64,000 nucleotides of DNA from positions 3,720,001 through 3,784,000 of the forward strand of contig NZ_CP034550.1 of NCBI RefSeq assembly GCF_009498035.1. Direction: 5' to 3'. Numbering within the stretch: position 1 is the first letter of the stretch; every line of letters starts with the position of its first letter. A program made the position numbers and the translations under genes. This stretch comes from Saccharothrix syringae. Lineage in GTDB: Bacteria > Actinomycetota > Actinomycetes > Mycobacteriales > Pseudonocardiaceae. This document shows positions 1 to 8,695 of the stretch, piece after piece. The notes under the pieces are model-generated. The model searched no databases. It was given only the letters and a program-made list of their open reading frames with translations, and was not told the DNA's origin.

Positions 1-109
1 CGGTGAACAGGACCGGGGTGGACACCGTCACCGGTCCGAGCAGCAGCGCCGCCGCGGCCACCACCAGCACCACGGCGTTGAGCAGGAAGATCCGCCAGAA
101 CAGCGACAC
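1..109 (-). CDS. sensor histidine kinase, N-terminal fragment (runs off left edge)
   Basis: Only the first 36 codons lie in the window. Reading leftward from a GTG at 109-107, the peptide begins [14 protein letters not shown] and continues as one hydrophobic helix rich in Val, Ala and Leu, followed by GPVTVS. This is the usual opening of actinobacterial membrane histidine kinases with a HAMP/HisKA_3 layout that pair with LuxR-type regulators; that family assignment rests on the N-terminus alone. A very good ribosome site (GAAGGAGG as read on the minus strand, complement of about 118-124) lies 8 bases before the GTG. The gene is divergent from the CBS gene at 288, so 110-287 should hold both promoters. 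Kinase and ATPase domains are outside the window and cannot be checked. Confidence 0.6.
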   Translation of the reverse strand, partial: MSLFWRIFLLNAVVLVVAAAALLLGPVTVSTPVLFT

Positions 110-287
110 GGGTACGGCCTCCTTCGGTCCCAGGCTGCCGGGGGTCCCGCGACCTGTCCATCCGTGGTGGCACCCATTCGCCGCGTGCGGGTCGCCACCG
201 CCCGCGGATGGGTGTCGGCACCGATTGTCCCGCCTCCGGCCGCCTCGCAGACTGGTGGCCGACGGTTCGCCACGCCGGGAGGAAGAG

Positions 288-842
288 GTGACAGCGGTGC
301 TCGGGTCGGAACAGCGGGTGCTCGCGCCCCCGGTCGCGACGTTGCAGGCACTCCTCCTCCGCCACGCCGAACAGGTTGATTTCATGCACGCAAGCGATAT
401 CGCGGTGAACGTGCCGACGGTCACCGTCCACGACCCGGTGGCGCTGGCCGTGCGGGTGATGGCGGTGAGCCGCCTGCCGGGCCTCGTCGTCGTCGACGAG
501 CGGTCGCGGCCCCACCTGGTGCTGCCCGGGACCCAGGTGCTGCGCCTGGCCGTGCCCGGCGCCTACCAGGAGGACCCGGCGCTCGCCCGCGCGGTCGACG
601 AGGAGCACGCGGACCACTTCTGGCAGGAGCTGGGCGACCTGACGGTCGGCGACTGCGCGCCGCGCCGACCGGTCAAGCCCGTGACCGTGCGCGCCGACGC
701 GACCCTGCTGGAGGTCGCCGCGCTCATGGCGCGCCTGCACAGCCCCCTCGTGGCGGTGGTCGACGAGGACGGCGTGCTCCTCGGCGCCGTCACGCTGGAG
801 CGCCTGATCACCAGCCTGGCGGTGTTCGGCCACGTCGACTGA
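288..842 (+). CDS. tandem CBS-domain protein
   Basis: A soluble protein of 184 residues if translation starts at GTG 288, where GGAGG (278-282) lies 5 bases upstream; an ATG at 384 gives a 152-residue form beginning MHASDIAV, which is where the conserved part starts. Two CBS repeats are visible, one around [20 protein letters not shown] and a second around [18 protein letters not shown] to [12 protein letters not shown] pairs bind adenine nucleotides and sense energy or ionic state. The ArsB/NhaD-like permease follows after 176 bases on the same strand, so a role in controlling that transporter is plausible but inferred. The open frame continues upstream to base 3, but that part overlaps the kinase gene on the other strand and is not likely coding. 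Confidence 0.75.
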   Translation: MTAVLGSEQRVLAPPVATLQALLLRHAEQVDFMHASDIAVNVPTVTVHDPVALAVRVMAVSRLPGLVVVDERSRPHLVLPGTQVLRLAVPGAYQEDPALARAVDEEHADHFWQELGDLTVGDCAPRRPVKPVTVRADATLLEVAALMARLHSPLVAVVDEDGVLLGAVTLERLITSLAVFGHVD

Positions 843-1018
843 CGGCTGACGCCGCACCGTTCCCGTTCCCCGCACCCGCTCCCGGGTGCGCTGCGCCATG
901 CCTTGAGGAGTGTGCCTTCGGTGTGCCCGAGTACCGCGACCACCCGATCACCCGGCCGCGAACCCGTGACGTGCCCGGGCCACGCCGACGGCCGGACCGG
1001 GCCCCCGGGTCGTGACCG

Positions 1019-2305
1019 GTGAGCGCGGTCCTCGCCCTGGCGATCTTCCTGGTGGCGTTCTTCTTCATCGCCACCGAGAAGGCGGACAAGCTCAAGGTGG
1101 TGCTGATCGCGTCGGGCGCGATGGCCGTCACCGGCCTGGTCCCCGGCGCCGAGGTGTTCTTCTCCGAGCACGCGGGCATCGACTGGAACGTCATCTTCCT
1201 GCTGTTCGGCATGATGGTCATCGTCGGGATCGTCAAGCAGACCGGCGTCTTCGAGTACCTGGCCATCTGGGCGGCCAAGAAGGCGCGGGGCAAGCCGTAC
1301 CGCCTCATGGTGATGCTGATGGGGATCACCGCCGTGGCGTCGCCGTTCCTGGACAACGTCACCACGATCATGCTCGTCGCCCCGGTGACGGTCGTGGTGT
1401 GCAACCGGCTGCGCATCGCGCCCCAGCCGTACCTGATCGCCGAGGTGTTGGCGTCCAACATCGGCGGCGCGGCGACGCTCATCGGCGACCCGCCCAACAT
1501 CATCATCGGCAGCCGCGCCGGGCTGACGTTCACCGACTTCCTGGTCCACATGGCGCCCGTCGTGGTGGTCGTCTTCGCGGTGTTCGTGCTGTTGACCAGG
1601 GTGCTGTTCCGCAGGTCGTTCCAGTACAACCCGGAGCACGTCGCCGCGGTGATGGCGTTGAACGAGCGGCGGGCCATCACCGACGCCGGGATGCTGCGCC
1701 GGTGCGCGGTGGTGTTCGGCCTGGTGGTCGTCGGGTTCGGGCTGCACTCGGTGCTCCACCTCGACCCGGCCGTCGTCGCCCTGGTGGGCGCCGGGCTGAT
1801 GACGCTGGTCACCCGCGCCGACGTCGGTGACGTGCTGCGCGAGGTCGAGTGGCACACCCTGGCGTTCTTCATGGGCCTGTTCGTCATGGTCGCCGGACTC
1901 GTGCACACCGGTGTCATCGAGACGATCGGCGGCTGGGCCGTGCGAGGGGTCGGGGACGACTACTTCCTCGCGGCCACCGCGCTGCTGTTCGGCTCCAGCG
2001 TGCTCGGCGCCTTCTTCGACAACATCCCCTACGCCGCCACCATGAGCCCCGTGGTGGAGGGCATCGTCGCCGAGGTGCCGGACCCGGCGACCGGGCAGGC
2101 GCTGTGGTGGTCCTTCGCGCTGGGCGCGGACTTCAGCGGCAACGGCACCGCGGTGGCGGCCAGCGCCAACGTCGTCGCCATCGGCATCGCCGCGCGCACC
2201 GGGAACCCCATCAGCTTCTGGCAGTTCACCAAGTACGGCATCGCGGTGACCCTGTTGAGCACCGTGATGGCCTGGGTCTACGTCTGGCTTCGCTACTTCG
2301 CGTGA
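1019..2305 (+). CDS. ArsB/NhaD/SLC13-type membrane permease
   Basis: A 428-residue integral membrane protein with about 11-12 hydrophobic segments. Two family signatures are clear: SPFLDNVTT near residues 108-116, and SNIGGAATLIGDPPN at 146-160, the ion-transporter motif of the ArsB/NhaD/CitM superfamily. A matching inverted-repeat half has FFDNIPYAATMSP in the second half of the protein. Members move arsenite, sodium/protons or dicarboxylates; the sequence does not tell which. The start is GTG 1019 (GTGAGCGCG). The CBS gene upstream is the likely partner, and a complete Mrp Na+/H+ antiporter operon follows, which makes a sodium or pH role attractive but only by association. Confidence 0.8.
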   Translation: MSAVLALAIFLVAFFFIATEKADKLKVVLIASGAMAVTGLVPGAEVFFSEHAGIDWNVIFLLFGMMVIVGIVKQTGVFEYLAIWAAKKARGKPYRLMVMLMGITAVASPFLDNVTTIMLVAPVTVVVCNRLRIAPQPYLIAEVLASNIGGAATLIGDPPNIIIGSRAGLTFTDFLVHMAPVVVVVFAVFVLLTRVLFRRSFQYNPEHVAAVMALNERRAITDAGMLRRCAVVFGLVVVGFGLHSVLHLDPAVVALVGAGLMTLVTRADVGDVLREVEWHTLAFFMGLFVMVAGLVHTGVIETIGGWAVRGVGDDYFLAATALLFGSSVLGAFFDNIPYAATMSPVVEGIVAEVPDPATGQALWWSFALGADFSGNGTAVAASANVVAIGIAARTGNPISFWQFTKYGIAVTLLSTVMAWVYVWLRYFA

Positions 2306-2401
2306 CACCCGGAAGAGTGACATGTGGAGGTTGCGGTCACGTCCTGTGTGGACTCACGGAAACAGCGTCACCTGTTCGAGGGAAGGGAAGAGGCTTGACG
2401 A

Positions 2402-2417
2402 CCGGTGGGCCCACCGG
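2402..2417. promoter_or_regulatory. 16-nt perfect palindrome upstream of the mrp operon
   Basis: CCGGTGGG-CCCACCGG reads the same on both strands and lies directly after a TTGACG (2395-2400) in the 194-base gap before mrpA. A regulator site or a short RNA hairpin in the mrp leader are both possible. No convincing -10 element at the proper distance was found. Confidence 0.3.
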
Positions 2418-2499
2418 AGCCGGGTTTCCCGCCGCCTGCGGACCCGGCCGGCATCCCGTAGGTTGCGGATCAGCCAACTTCCGGCCGGAGGAGTTGCCC

Positions 2500-4779
2500 G
2501 TGGTCGTCACTCGCGGTGGTGCGGCAACCCGCGACGGGGGTGAGCCGCACCCCCGGTCAGGGGTGGACTGGCCGGGGTGGGTGGCGTGCGCGGCCGCGGT
2601 CGCGGGGTTCGCGCTGTGCCTGCTGGGCTGGGCCAGGGGCGGTGGCGGGTTCTCGGTGCCGTGGGCGTCCACACTGGACCTGCGGCTGAGCTTCGCGCTC
2701 GACGGCCTGGCCGTGCTCTACGGGTTGCTCGCCACCGGTGTCGGCGCCCTCGTCTTCGCCTACGGCACCCGCTACCTGACCCTGCACCTGGAGCACCAGC
2801 GCCGGTCGGCGGTGGAGCGGTGGCGGTTCTGGCCGTGGATGGCGTTGTTCGCGGTGGCCATGGTGGGGCTGGCCACCGCGCAGGACCTGGTGCTGGTGTT
2901 CGTCTTCTTCGACCTGACCGCGGTGTGCTCGTACTTCCTCATCGGCTTCGACCGGGCCGAGCGCGGCGCGCGGACCGCGGCGCTGATGGCGTTGCTGGTC
3001 ACGGTGGTCGCCGCGGTCGCGATGCTGGTCGCCGCGGTGCTGCTCTACGCGGCGCACGGCACGTTCTCGATCCCCGAGCTGCTGGAGCGGGCCGGGCCGT
3101 CGACGACCACCACGGTCGCGGGCGCGTTGCTGGCGGTGGCCGCGCTGGCCAAGAGCGCGCAGGTCCCGCTGCACTTCTGGTTGCCGCGCGCGATGGCCGC
3201 GCCGACCCCGGTGTCGGCCTACCTGCACTCGGCCGCCATGGTCGCGGCGGGCGTGCTGGTGATCGGGCGCGTGCACCCGCTGCTGGCCCGCGGCGAGGGG
3301 GTGCTGACCGGGCTGGTCGTCGTGGGCGCGGCGTCGGTCGTGGTGGGCGGGGTGCTGGCGCTGCGGCAGGACGTGCTCAAGCAGGTCCTCGCCTACTCCA
3401 CGATCTCGCAGTACGGCTACGTGGTCATGCTCTACGGGATCGGCGGGGCCGAGGGCACCGGCGCGGCGGCGTTCTACGTGCTGGCGCACGGCGTGGCCAA
3501 GAGCGCGCTGTTCATGACCGCCGGGGCGGTGACGACGGCGACCGGCGAGGACCGGCTGTCCCGGCTGGGCGGGCTCGGCCGGCGCGCGCCGGTGCTCGCG
3601 GCGGCGGCCGGCGTGGCGGCGGCGACGCTGGCCGCGCTGCCGCCCACGGTCGGGTTCTTCAAGGACGAGCTGCTGTTCACCGCGGCGCTGCGGCACGGTC
3701 CGGTGACCGCGGTCCTGGCCGTCCTCGCGGCCACCCTGACGTTCGCCTACCTCGGGCGCTTCTGGGCGGCGCTGTTCCTCGGACCACCGCGCGGGCGGCT
3801 CGGCGCGACCCCCGGCCTGCTCGTCGCCCCGGTCGTCGTCCTGGCCGCGGTCGCGCTGCTCGGCGGCCTGGTCGTGGCGCCGTTCGCGCGGCTGGCCGGC
3901 GACGCGGCCGCCGTCTCGACCGGCGCACCGGTCGCGCTCTCCCCGGCCTACCACCTCGACGCCCGGCCGGAGAACCTGATGGCGGTCGCCGCCTGGGTGC
4001 TGGGCGGCCTGCTGCTGGTGCTGCCGCGGGTGGCGGACCGGGTGGCGCTGGTCGCGGTCGCGGCGGGGGAGCGGTGGGGACCGCGGCGGGCCTACGAGGC
4101 GGCGCTGCACGCGCTGGACCGCCTGTCGGCCGCGCTGCACGACCGCGAGGTGCGCGACCTGCGCACCAGCATCGCCGCGGTGCTGGTGCCCGCCGGGCTG
4201 CTGGTCGGCCTCGCGTTCGTCGCCACCCCGACCGCGGGCGCGTACGCCGTCGGACCGGTCGCCGGGGCCGACTGGCTCGTCCTGCCGCTGCTGGCGCTGG
4301 TCGTCGTCGCCACCGCGGTGATCGCCCGGTCCCGGTCGCGGCTGGCCGTGGTGCTCGCCCTCTCGGTGGTCGGCTTCGCGCTGGCCGCGGTGTACGCGCT
4401 GGTCGGGGCCCCCGACGTGGCGCTGGTGGCGGTCGTGGTCGAGACCATGCTCACCCTGGTGTTCGTCGCGGCGCTGGCCCGGATGCCCGGTGCGGCCCCG
4501 ACCGCCCCGGCCCGGCCCCGCAGGCGGTGGCGGGACCCGCTGGCCGGCGGTGTCGCCGGGCTCGCCGTGTTCGCCTCGGTGTGGGGCTTCCTGTCCCAGC
4601 CCGCGGCGGACAGCGTCTCGGCCGAGCACGTCCGGCTCACCCCGGCCGCGCACGGCGGCGACGTCGTCACCGTGATCGTCGCCGACTTCCGCGGCCTGGA
4701 CACGCTGGTCGAGATCACGGTGCTGCTGGTCGCGGTGATCGGCGTGGCCACCCTGATGCGGCGCGGGAGGCTGTGGTGA
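2500..4779 (+). CDS. mrpA: Mrp antiporter subunit A
   Basis: The largest subunit of a multi-subunit Na+/H+ (cation/proton) antiporter, in the plasma membrane and related to NuoL/ND5 of complex I. At 759 residues it has the full MrpA length: an N-terminal segment with LDLRLSFALDGLAVLYGLL, the Proton_antipo_M core with LPRAMAAPTPVSAYLHSA and FFKDELLF, then the C-terminal NuoJ-like and MbhE-like part ending VDFRG-type (here VADFRGLDTLVEITVL). The chosen start is GTG 2500, 7 bases after GGAGGA; a TTG at 2494 is in frame but too close to that site. The upstream open frame is a shadow of the permease gene. First gene of mrpABCDEFG; the stop overlaps the mrpB start (GTGA). Confidence 0.9.
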   Translation: MVVTRGGAATRDGGEPHPRSGVDWPGWVACAAAVAGFALCLLGWARGGGGFSVPWASTLDLRLSFALDGLAVLYGLLATGVGALVFAYGTRYLTLHLEHQRRSAVERWRFWPWMALFAVAMVGLATAQDLVLVFVFFDLTAVCSYFLIGFDRAERGARTAALMALLVTVVAAVAMLVAAVLLYAAHGTFSIPELLERAGPSTTTTVAGALLAVAALAKSAQVPLHFWLPRAMAAPTPVSAYLHSAAMVAAGVLVIGRVHPLLARGEGVLTGLVVVGAASVVVGGVLALRQDVLKQVLAYSTISQYGYVVMLYGIGGAEGTGAAAFYVLAHGVAKSALFMTAGAVTTATGEDRLSRLGGLGRRAPVLAAAAGVAAATLAALPPTVGFFKDELLFTAALRHGPVTAVLAVLAATLTFAYLGRFWAALFLGPPRGRLGATPGLLVAPVVVLAAVALLGGLVVAPFARLAGDAAAVSTGAPVALSPAYHLDARPENLMAVAAWVLGGLLLVLPRVADRVALVAVAAGERWGPRRAYEAALHALDRLSAALHDREVRDLRTSIAAVLVPAGLLVGLAFVATPTAGAYAVGPVAGADWLVLPLLALVVVATAVIARSRSRLAVVLALSVVGFALAAVYALVGAPDVALVAVVVETMLTLVFVAALARMPGAAPTAPARPRRRWRDPLAGGVAGLAVFASVWGFLSQPAADSVSAEHVRLTPAAHGGDVVTVIVADFRGLDTLVEITVLLVAVIGVATLMRRGRLW

Positions 4780-5243
4780 GCGCGGGGGAGCGCCGCAACG
4801 CGCCGCCCGACCCCGTGGTCCGGGGCGTCGCCCGGCTGCTGCCCGGCCCGAGCGTGGTGGTCGCGGCGGCGCTGATCGTCAAGGGCTACGCCGAGGTGGG
4901 CGACGGGTTCGCCGCCGGGGTGGTCGTCGCGCTGGCGATCGCGCTGGTCTACGTGGCGCTCGGCGCCGAGGACGCCGAGGTGGCGCTGCCCGCGCTGCGC
5001 CACGCGCCGAAGCTCGCGGTCGGCGGCCTGCTCCTCGCGCTCGCGAGCGGGTTCTTCCCGCTCCTGCTCGGCGAGGCGCCGGTGACCCACCACCCCGGTC
5101 CGGGCGGGCACGTCACCAAGGTCGGCGCGCTGGAGCTGTTCACCCCGCTGCTGCTGGACCTCGGGGTGTTCCTGCTGGTCGTCGGCGTGCTGACGACGCT
5201 GCTGCACCAGCTCGGGCGAGCACCGGGGGTGGGCAAGCGGTGA
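4776..5243 (+). CDS. mrpB: Mrp antiporter subunit B
   Basis: A 155-residue membrane protein of the MnhB/MrpB family, part of the Na+/H+ antiporter complex. It shows four hydrophobic segments, with the family-typical GYAEVGDGFAAGVVVALAIAL (VKGYxxxGxGFxxG pattern) early and VTKVGALELFTPLLLDLGVFLLVVG near the end. The GTG start at 4776 overlaps the mrpA stop by four bases, so translation is probably coupled. It is a separate gene here, not fused to mrpA as in some bacteria. Confidence 0.85.
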   Translation: MSAGERRNAPPDPVVRGVARLLPGPSVVVAAALIVKGYAEVGDGFAAGVVVALAIALVYVALGAEDAEVALPALRHAPKLAVGGLLLALASGFFPLLLGEAPVTHHPGPGGHVTKVGALELFTPLLLDLGVFLLVVGVLTTLLHQLGRAPGVGKR

Positions 5244-5671
5244 TCCTCGCCTCCGCCCTCGCCGCGGCCGTCCTGTTCGGCTCCGGCGCCTACCTGCTGC
5301 TCAAGCGGGACCTGATCCGGATGGTCGCGGGCATCATGCTGATCTCGCAGAGCGCCGTCGTCACCATCATGGCCGCGGGCCTGAGCCGCGGTCCGGCGGC
5401 GATCGCGGTGGCGCCGGGCGACGCGGTCAGCGACCCGCTGCCGCAGGCGCTGGCGCTGACCGCGCTGGTCATCGGGCTGGCCACGGTGGCGCTGCTGCTC
5501 GCGCTGGTGCACCGGGCCGTGGTGGTCTTCCGGACCGCCGAGCAGGACGAGCTGGCCGCGACCGAGGCCGTGCACGAGGCCGGGCTGGAGCGGCAGCGGC
5601 AGGCCGACCGCGAGGAGACCGAGGCCCGCCTGGAGGACGAGCGGCGGGCCGAGCGGGAGCGGGCCCGCTGA
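5240..5671 (+). CDS. mrpC: Mrp antiporter subunit C
   Basis: A 143-residue NuoK-like subunit (MnhC/MrpC) of the antiporter. Three hydrophobic helices are visible, with GAYLLLKRDLIRMVAGIMLI and SDPLPQALALTALVIGLA, the signature of NuoK/MrpC proteins. The tail, about residues 112-143, is a highly charged Glu/Arg/Ala helix (QRQADREETEARLEDERRA) that is longer than needed for the fold and probably lies in the cytoplasm. It starts at GTG 5240 within the end of mrpB and ends in TGATG with the mrpD start. Confidence 0.85.
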   Translation: MILASALAAAVLFGSGAYLLLKRDLIRMVAGIMLISQSAVVTIMAAGLSRGPAAIAVAPGDAVSDPLPQALALTALVIGLATVALLLALVHRAVVVFRTAEQDELAATEAVHEAGLERQRQADREETEARLEDERRAERERAR

Positions 5672-7044
5672 TGCTGCTGTCGACGGCCCTCCTCGTGCCC
5701 TGGGTGGCGGGCGCCGTGCTCGTCGCGCTGGACGGGCGCCTGCGCGTGGTCGCCTGGCTCGCCGTCGCCTCGCTCGCCGCCGCCCTCGCCCTGCTGGGCG
5801 TGCTCGCCGCCGACGTGTTCGGCGGTGGCGCCCGCCAGGTCGTCACCGGCGGCTGGCCCGCCGGCGTGGGCATCGTGCTGCGCGCGGACGCGCTGGGCGT
5901 CGTCTTCGCGCTGCTCTCGGTGCTCGTGCTGCTGGCCGCGGCCGCGCACGAGGCTGTGGGCGGGGTGCGGTCGCGCACCTTCCCCGGCCTGGTCGTGCTG
6001 CTCGGCGCCGGGCTGACCGGCCTGTTCGTCACGGCCGACGTGTTCTCGTTCTACGTCTTCTTCGAGCTGGCGATGACCGCCTCGTACGCGCTCAGCGCCT
6101 ACGGGGGCAAGCGGCGGCAGCTGCGGGCGGCGCTGGTGTTCACCGCGGTCAACCTGCTGGGCTCGTTCATCTTCCTGCTGTCCGTGGCCGGCGCCTACCG
6201 CGTCACCGGGGCGCTGGCGATGGAGCAGGTGGCCGAGCGCGTGCTCGCGGTCAACCCCAACGCGGCCATCCTCATCGCGGCCGGGTTCTTCATCGCCTTC
6301 TGCGTCAAGCTCGGCCTGTTCCCGTTCCACTTCTGGCTGCCCACCGTCTACGCCGGCGCCCGGCCCGCGGTCGCGGCGATCCTCAGCGGCGCCGTGGCCA
6401 ACATCGGCGCCTACGGCCTGCTGCGCTTCGGCGTCGACCTGTTCCCCGAGCAGTTGCGGCTCTCCGGCGTGGTGCTCGTGGTGCTGGGCGCCGCGTCGAT
6501 CGTCTACGGCGGGGTGCTGGCGGTCTCCCGCGGCGACGCGGCCGAGATGCTGGCCTACTCCGCTATCGGCCAGGTCGGGTACGTGCTGGTCGCGCTGGGC
6601 GTCGGCGGGCCGGTCGGCCTGGTGGCCGCGGTGCTCTACAGCGTGATCAACTCGCTGAACAAGGCGTTGCTGTTCCTGGCCTCGGGGGTGCGGGGCGCGC
6701 TGGTCGCGGCGGCGTTCGCGGTCGGGGCGCTCAGCGTGGCGGGCGTGCCGCCCGCGGCGGGGTTCGTCGGCAAGCTGGAGCTGTTCCGCACCGGCGTCGT
6801 GGCCGGCAGCGCCGCCCTCGTCGTGCTGCTCGTGGTCGGCAGCGCGCTCTCGCTCGTCTACCTGTTCCAGGTCTACCAGCGCGGCTTCTGGCGCCCGGAC
6901 CCGGCCGCGACCGGCACGCCGAGCCCGCTGCCGCAGCGGCTGCCCACGGCGGTGCTGGCGCTGCTGGTGCTCGCCGCCGGCCTGTGGCCCGAGCCGCTGC
7001 TGCTGCTCAGCAGCCACGCGGTCGACGCCCTGCTGGCCCCATGA
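5671..7044 (+). CDS. mrpD: Mrp antiporter subunit D
   Basis: A 457-residue NuoN/ND2-like proton-conducting subunit with about 14 membrane helices. Typical family stretches are FFELAMTASYALSAYGG, LGLFPFHFWLPTVYAGARPA and LAYSAIGQVGYVLVALG; the FHFWLP motif and the Lys in CVKLGLF are standard for the antiporter-like subunits. ATG 5671 overlaps the mrpC stop (TGATG). The protein is somewhat shorter than the common 490-500 residues, mostly in the last part after GAALVAAAFAV-type helices; all core motifs are kept, so it should be functional. Confidence 0.88.
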   Translation: MLLSTALLVPWVAGAVLVALDGRLRVVAWLAVASLAAALALLGVLAADVFGGGARQVVTGGWPAGVGIVLRADALGVVFALLSVLVLLAAAAHEAVGGVRSRTFPGLVVLLGAGLTGLFVTADVFSFYVFFELAMTASYALSAYGGKRRQLRAALVFTAVNLLGSFIFLLSVAGAYRVTGALAMEQVAERVLAVNPNAAILIAAGFFIAFCVKLGLFPFHFWLPTVYAGARPAVAAILSGAVANIGAYGLLRFGVDLFPEQLRLSGVVLVVLGAASIVYGGVLAVSRGDAAEMLAYSAIGQVGYVLVALGVGGPVGLVAAVLYSVINSLNKALLFLASGVRGALVAAAFAVGALSVAGVPPAAGFVGKLELFRTGVVAGSAALVVLLVVGSALSLVYLFQVYQRGFWRPDPAATGTPSPLPQRLPTAVLALLVLAAGLWPEPLLLLSSHAVDALLAP

Positions 7045-7057
7045 CAACGGAGGTCGA

Positions 7058-7552
7058 ATGCCCGCCCTGCTGCTCCGCGTCGTCGTGCTCACCGCGGTCT
7101 ACCTGCTGGCGTTGACCAGCCTGCACCCCGGTGACGTCCTCGTCGGGCTCGTCCTGTCGGCCCTGCTGGTCCTGCTGGCCCGGCGGGTCGGCCCGCGCCG
7201 ACCACCGCCGCCGTCGCCCGTGCCGCTGGGCAGCAGGCTCGCGGGGGTGCCGGCGCTGATCGGCGGGACGCTGGTCGACCTGGTGGTCGGCACCTGGCAG
7301 ACCGCCGCCCGCCTCGTCGGCAGGGGGCCGACCAGGGCCGGCCTCGTCGAGGTCCCGATCCCCAGGGGCGGGGCGGTCTCGACCGCGGCCTGGGGCGTCC
7401 GGGTCGGGTTCGTGCCGGACACCGTCGTCGTCGAGCTCGACGAGGAGCGGGGCCGGATGCTGCTGCACGTGCTCGACGCGAGCGACCCGGAGGCCGTGGT
7501 CGCCGCGCAGCACGACTCCTACGAGCGGCGCCAGCGCCGGGTCTTCCCCTGA
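7058..7552 (+). CDS. mrpE: Mrp antiporter subunit E
   Basis: A 164-residue MnhE/MrpE protein. Two N-terminal hydrophobic helices (VVVLTAVYLLALTSL and GLVLSALLVLLARR) are followed by a soluble part with the conserved TAAWGVRVGFVPDTVVVELD and DASDPEAVVAAQ stretches. The ATG follows ACGGAGGTCGA, giving GGAGG 6 bases upstream. It sits 13 bases after mrpD. MrpE is needed for full activity or assembly of the complex in other bacteria. Confidence 0.85.
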   Translation: MPALLLRVVVLTAVYLLALTSLHPGDVLVGLVLSALLVLLARRVGPRRPPPPSPVPLGSRLAGVPALIGGTLVDLVVGTWQTAARLVGRGPTRAGLVEVPIPRGGAVSTAAWGVRVGFVPDTVVVELDEERGRMLLHVLDASDPEAVVAAQHDSYERRQRRVFP

Positions 7553-7558
7553 ACCGCC

Positions 7559-7828
7559 GTGCCCGCCTTCATCGTCGTCCCCGCCCTGTTCTGGGTGACC
7601 CTGCTGCTGGTCGCCGGCGGCCTGGTGCTGGTCCGCGCCCGCGACGCCCTCCAGCGCGTCGTCGCGCTCGACCTCCTGGCGGTGATCGTCATCGCGCTGC
7701 TGGCCCTGCTGTCCTACCTGCGCGGCCAGGCGTACTACTTCGACGCCGCGGTGGCGCTCGCCCTGCTGTCCTTCGTCGCCACCGTGGCGGCGGCCCGCTA
7801 CCTCGACTCGGGAGGTCCGTTCGGGTGA
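7559..7828 (+). CDS. mrpF: Mrp antiporter subunit F
   Basis: An 89-residue protein with three hydrophobic helices, matching MnhF/MrpF: LVLVRARDALQRVVALDLLAV and DAAVALALLSFVATVAAARYL are the conserved segments. The GTG start is 6 bases after the mrpE stop, and the end overlaps the mrpG start by four bases (GTGA). Its small size and position between E and G are exactly as in other mrp operons. Confidence 0.83.
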   Translation: MPAFIVVPALFWVTLLLVAGGLVLVRARDALQRVVALDLLAVIVIALLALLSYLRGQAYYFDAAVALALLSFVATVAAARYLDSGGPFG

Positions 7829-8154
7829 TCTCGATCCTGCTCGACGTGGTCGGCGGCGCGCTGCTGCTGCTCGGCCTGGTGCTGCTCACGATCAGTCTCA
7901 TCGGCGTCCTGCGGCTGCCCGACACCTACGGCCAGCTGCACGCCCAGGGCCTGGCCGCCGGGCCCGGGGTGATCGCGGTCCTGGCGTCCTCGATCGCGAC
8001 CGAGGACGCCACGATCATCACGTTCGCGGTGCTCGCGATCGCGTTCGTCGCGCTCACCTCGCCGGTGTCCGGCCACGCGATCGCCCGCGCCGCCCACCGC
8101 CGTGGTGACCGGGAGGCGCGGAAGGCCGGCGGCCGGTCCGAGGGGCAGGCGTGA
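7825..8154 (+). CDS. mrpG: Mrp antiporter subunit G
   Basis: A 109-residue MnhG/MrpG subunit, the last gene of the operon. Three hydrophobic helices are present, with the family core IGVLRLPDTYGQLHAQGLA and a final helix ending LTSPVSGHAIARAAHR, a hallmark of MrpG C-termini. Starts at GTG 7825 inside mrpF. The gene converges on the DUF3040 gene with only 12 bases between stops and no obvious hairpin terminator in that gap. Confidence 0.85.
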   Translation: MISILLDVVGGALLLLGLVLLTISLIGVLRLPDTYGQLHAQGLAAGPGVIAVLASSIATEDATIITFAVLAIAFVALTSPVSGHAIARAAHRRGDREARKAGGRSEGQA

Positions 8155-8166
8155 GGAGGCGGTGGG

Positions 8167-8439
8167 TCACCCGTCCTGCGCGGGGGTGTCGGGCAGGTCG
8201 CGGACCAGCCACACCAACCCCGCGATGACGGCGTAGGCGAGCGCGCCGGTCGGTGATCCGGCGGCCAGGACCACGACGGCCAGGACCGCCGCCGCGGCGG
8301 CGACCACCGAAGCGGGCCGGGGACGCCGGGCCGGCGCGACCTCGTCGAGGGCCCGGAAGGAGCGCTCGAAGTCCGGGTCGTCGGCGGTCAACCGGCGCTC
8401 GATGTCGAGCAGGGCTTCCCGGTCGCGTTCACTGAGCAC
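8167..8439 (-). CDS. DUF3040 family small membrane protein
   Basis: A 90-residue protein beginning VLSERDREALLDIERRL, with the ADDPDFERSFR stretch typical of DUF3040 proteins of actinobacteria, then two hydrophobic helices near the C-terminus (SVVAAAAAVLAVVVLAAG and ALAYAVIAGLVWLV). Function in this family is unknown. The start is GTG at 8439, 5 bases after AGGAGGT on the minus strand. A second in-frame start, ATG at 8559, also has a strong ribosome site (GGAGGTG), and would add 40 residues poor in recognisable features; the family normally begins at the LSE motif, so the shorter form is preferred. Confidence 0.75.
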   Translation of the reverse strand: MLSERDREALLDIERRLTADDPDFERSFRALDEVAPARRPRPASVVAAAAAVLAVVVLAAGSPTGALAYAVIAGLVWLVRDLPDTPAQDG

Positions 8440-8638
8440 GATCCACCTCCTGGGGGCCGTCGGGGTTTCGGCGTCCGGTCGCGGCGCCACGGGCGCCTCT
8501 CGGGGGATCGCACCGGGCTCGACGGGGAGCCGCCCGTCGACGCGTCCGACCCCGGCCATGACCCACCTCCGCACCGCGACCTCCGGTCGTCCCGGGTCCA
8601 GGGTGGCGGGGCTGGGCGTTCCTCCGCTTGTAGAGGGC

Positions 8639-8665
8639 CGACAAACAGGGGCGGGTGTTTTGTCG
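8639..8665 (-). terminator. hairpin downstream of the LQRTAGN gene
   Basis: CGACAAAC (8639-8646) pairs with GTTTTGTCG (8657-8665, one bulged base) across a short G-rich loop. It lies about 30 bases past the stop of the gene ending at 8696 on the minus strand and fits an intrinsic terminator with A/T-rich stem ends. Confidence 0.45.
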
Positions 8666-8695
8666 TTCGCCGTCAGTCCCGGGTGGTCGTGCGTG

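Noticed and set aside
1849..2499. N-terminal extension of mrpA by 217 codons
   Set aside because: The extension overlaps the permease gene and is Arg/Gly-rich; the ribosome site and family alignment put the start at 2500.
2306..2499. Riboswitch in the mrp leader
   Set aside because: Only a short palindrome and no conserved sodium, lithium or c-di-AMP riboswitch core could be made out by eye.
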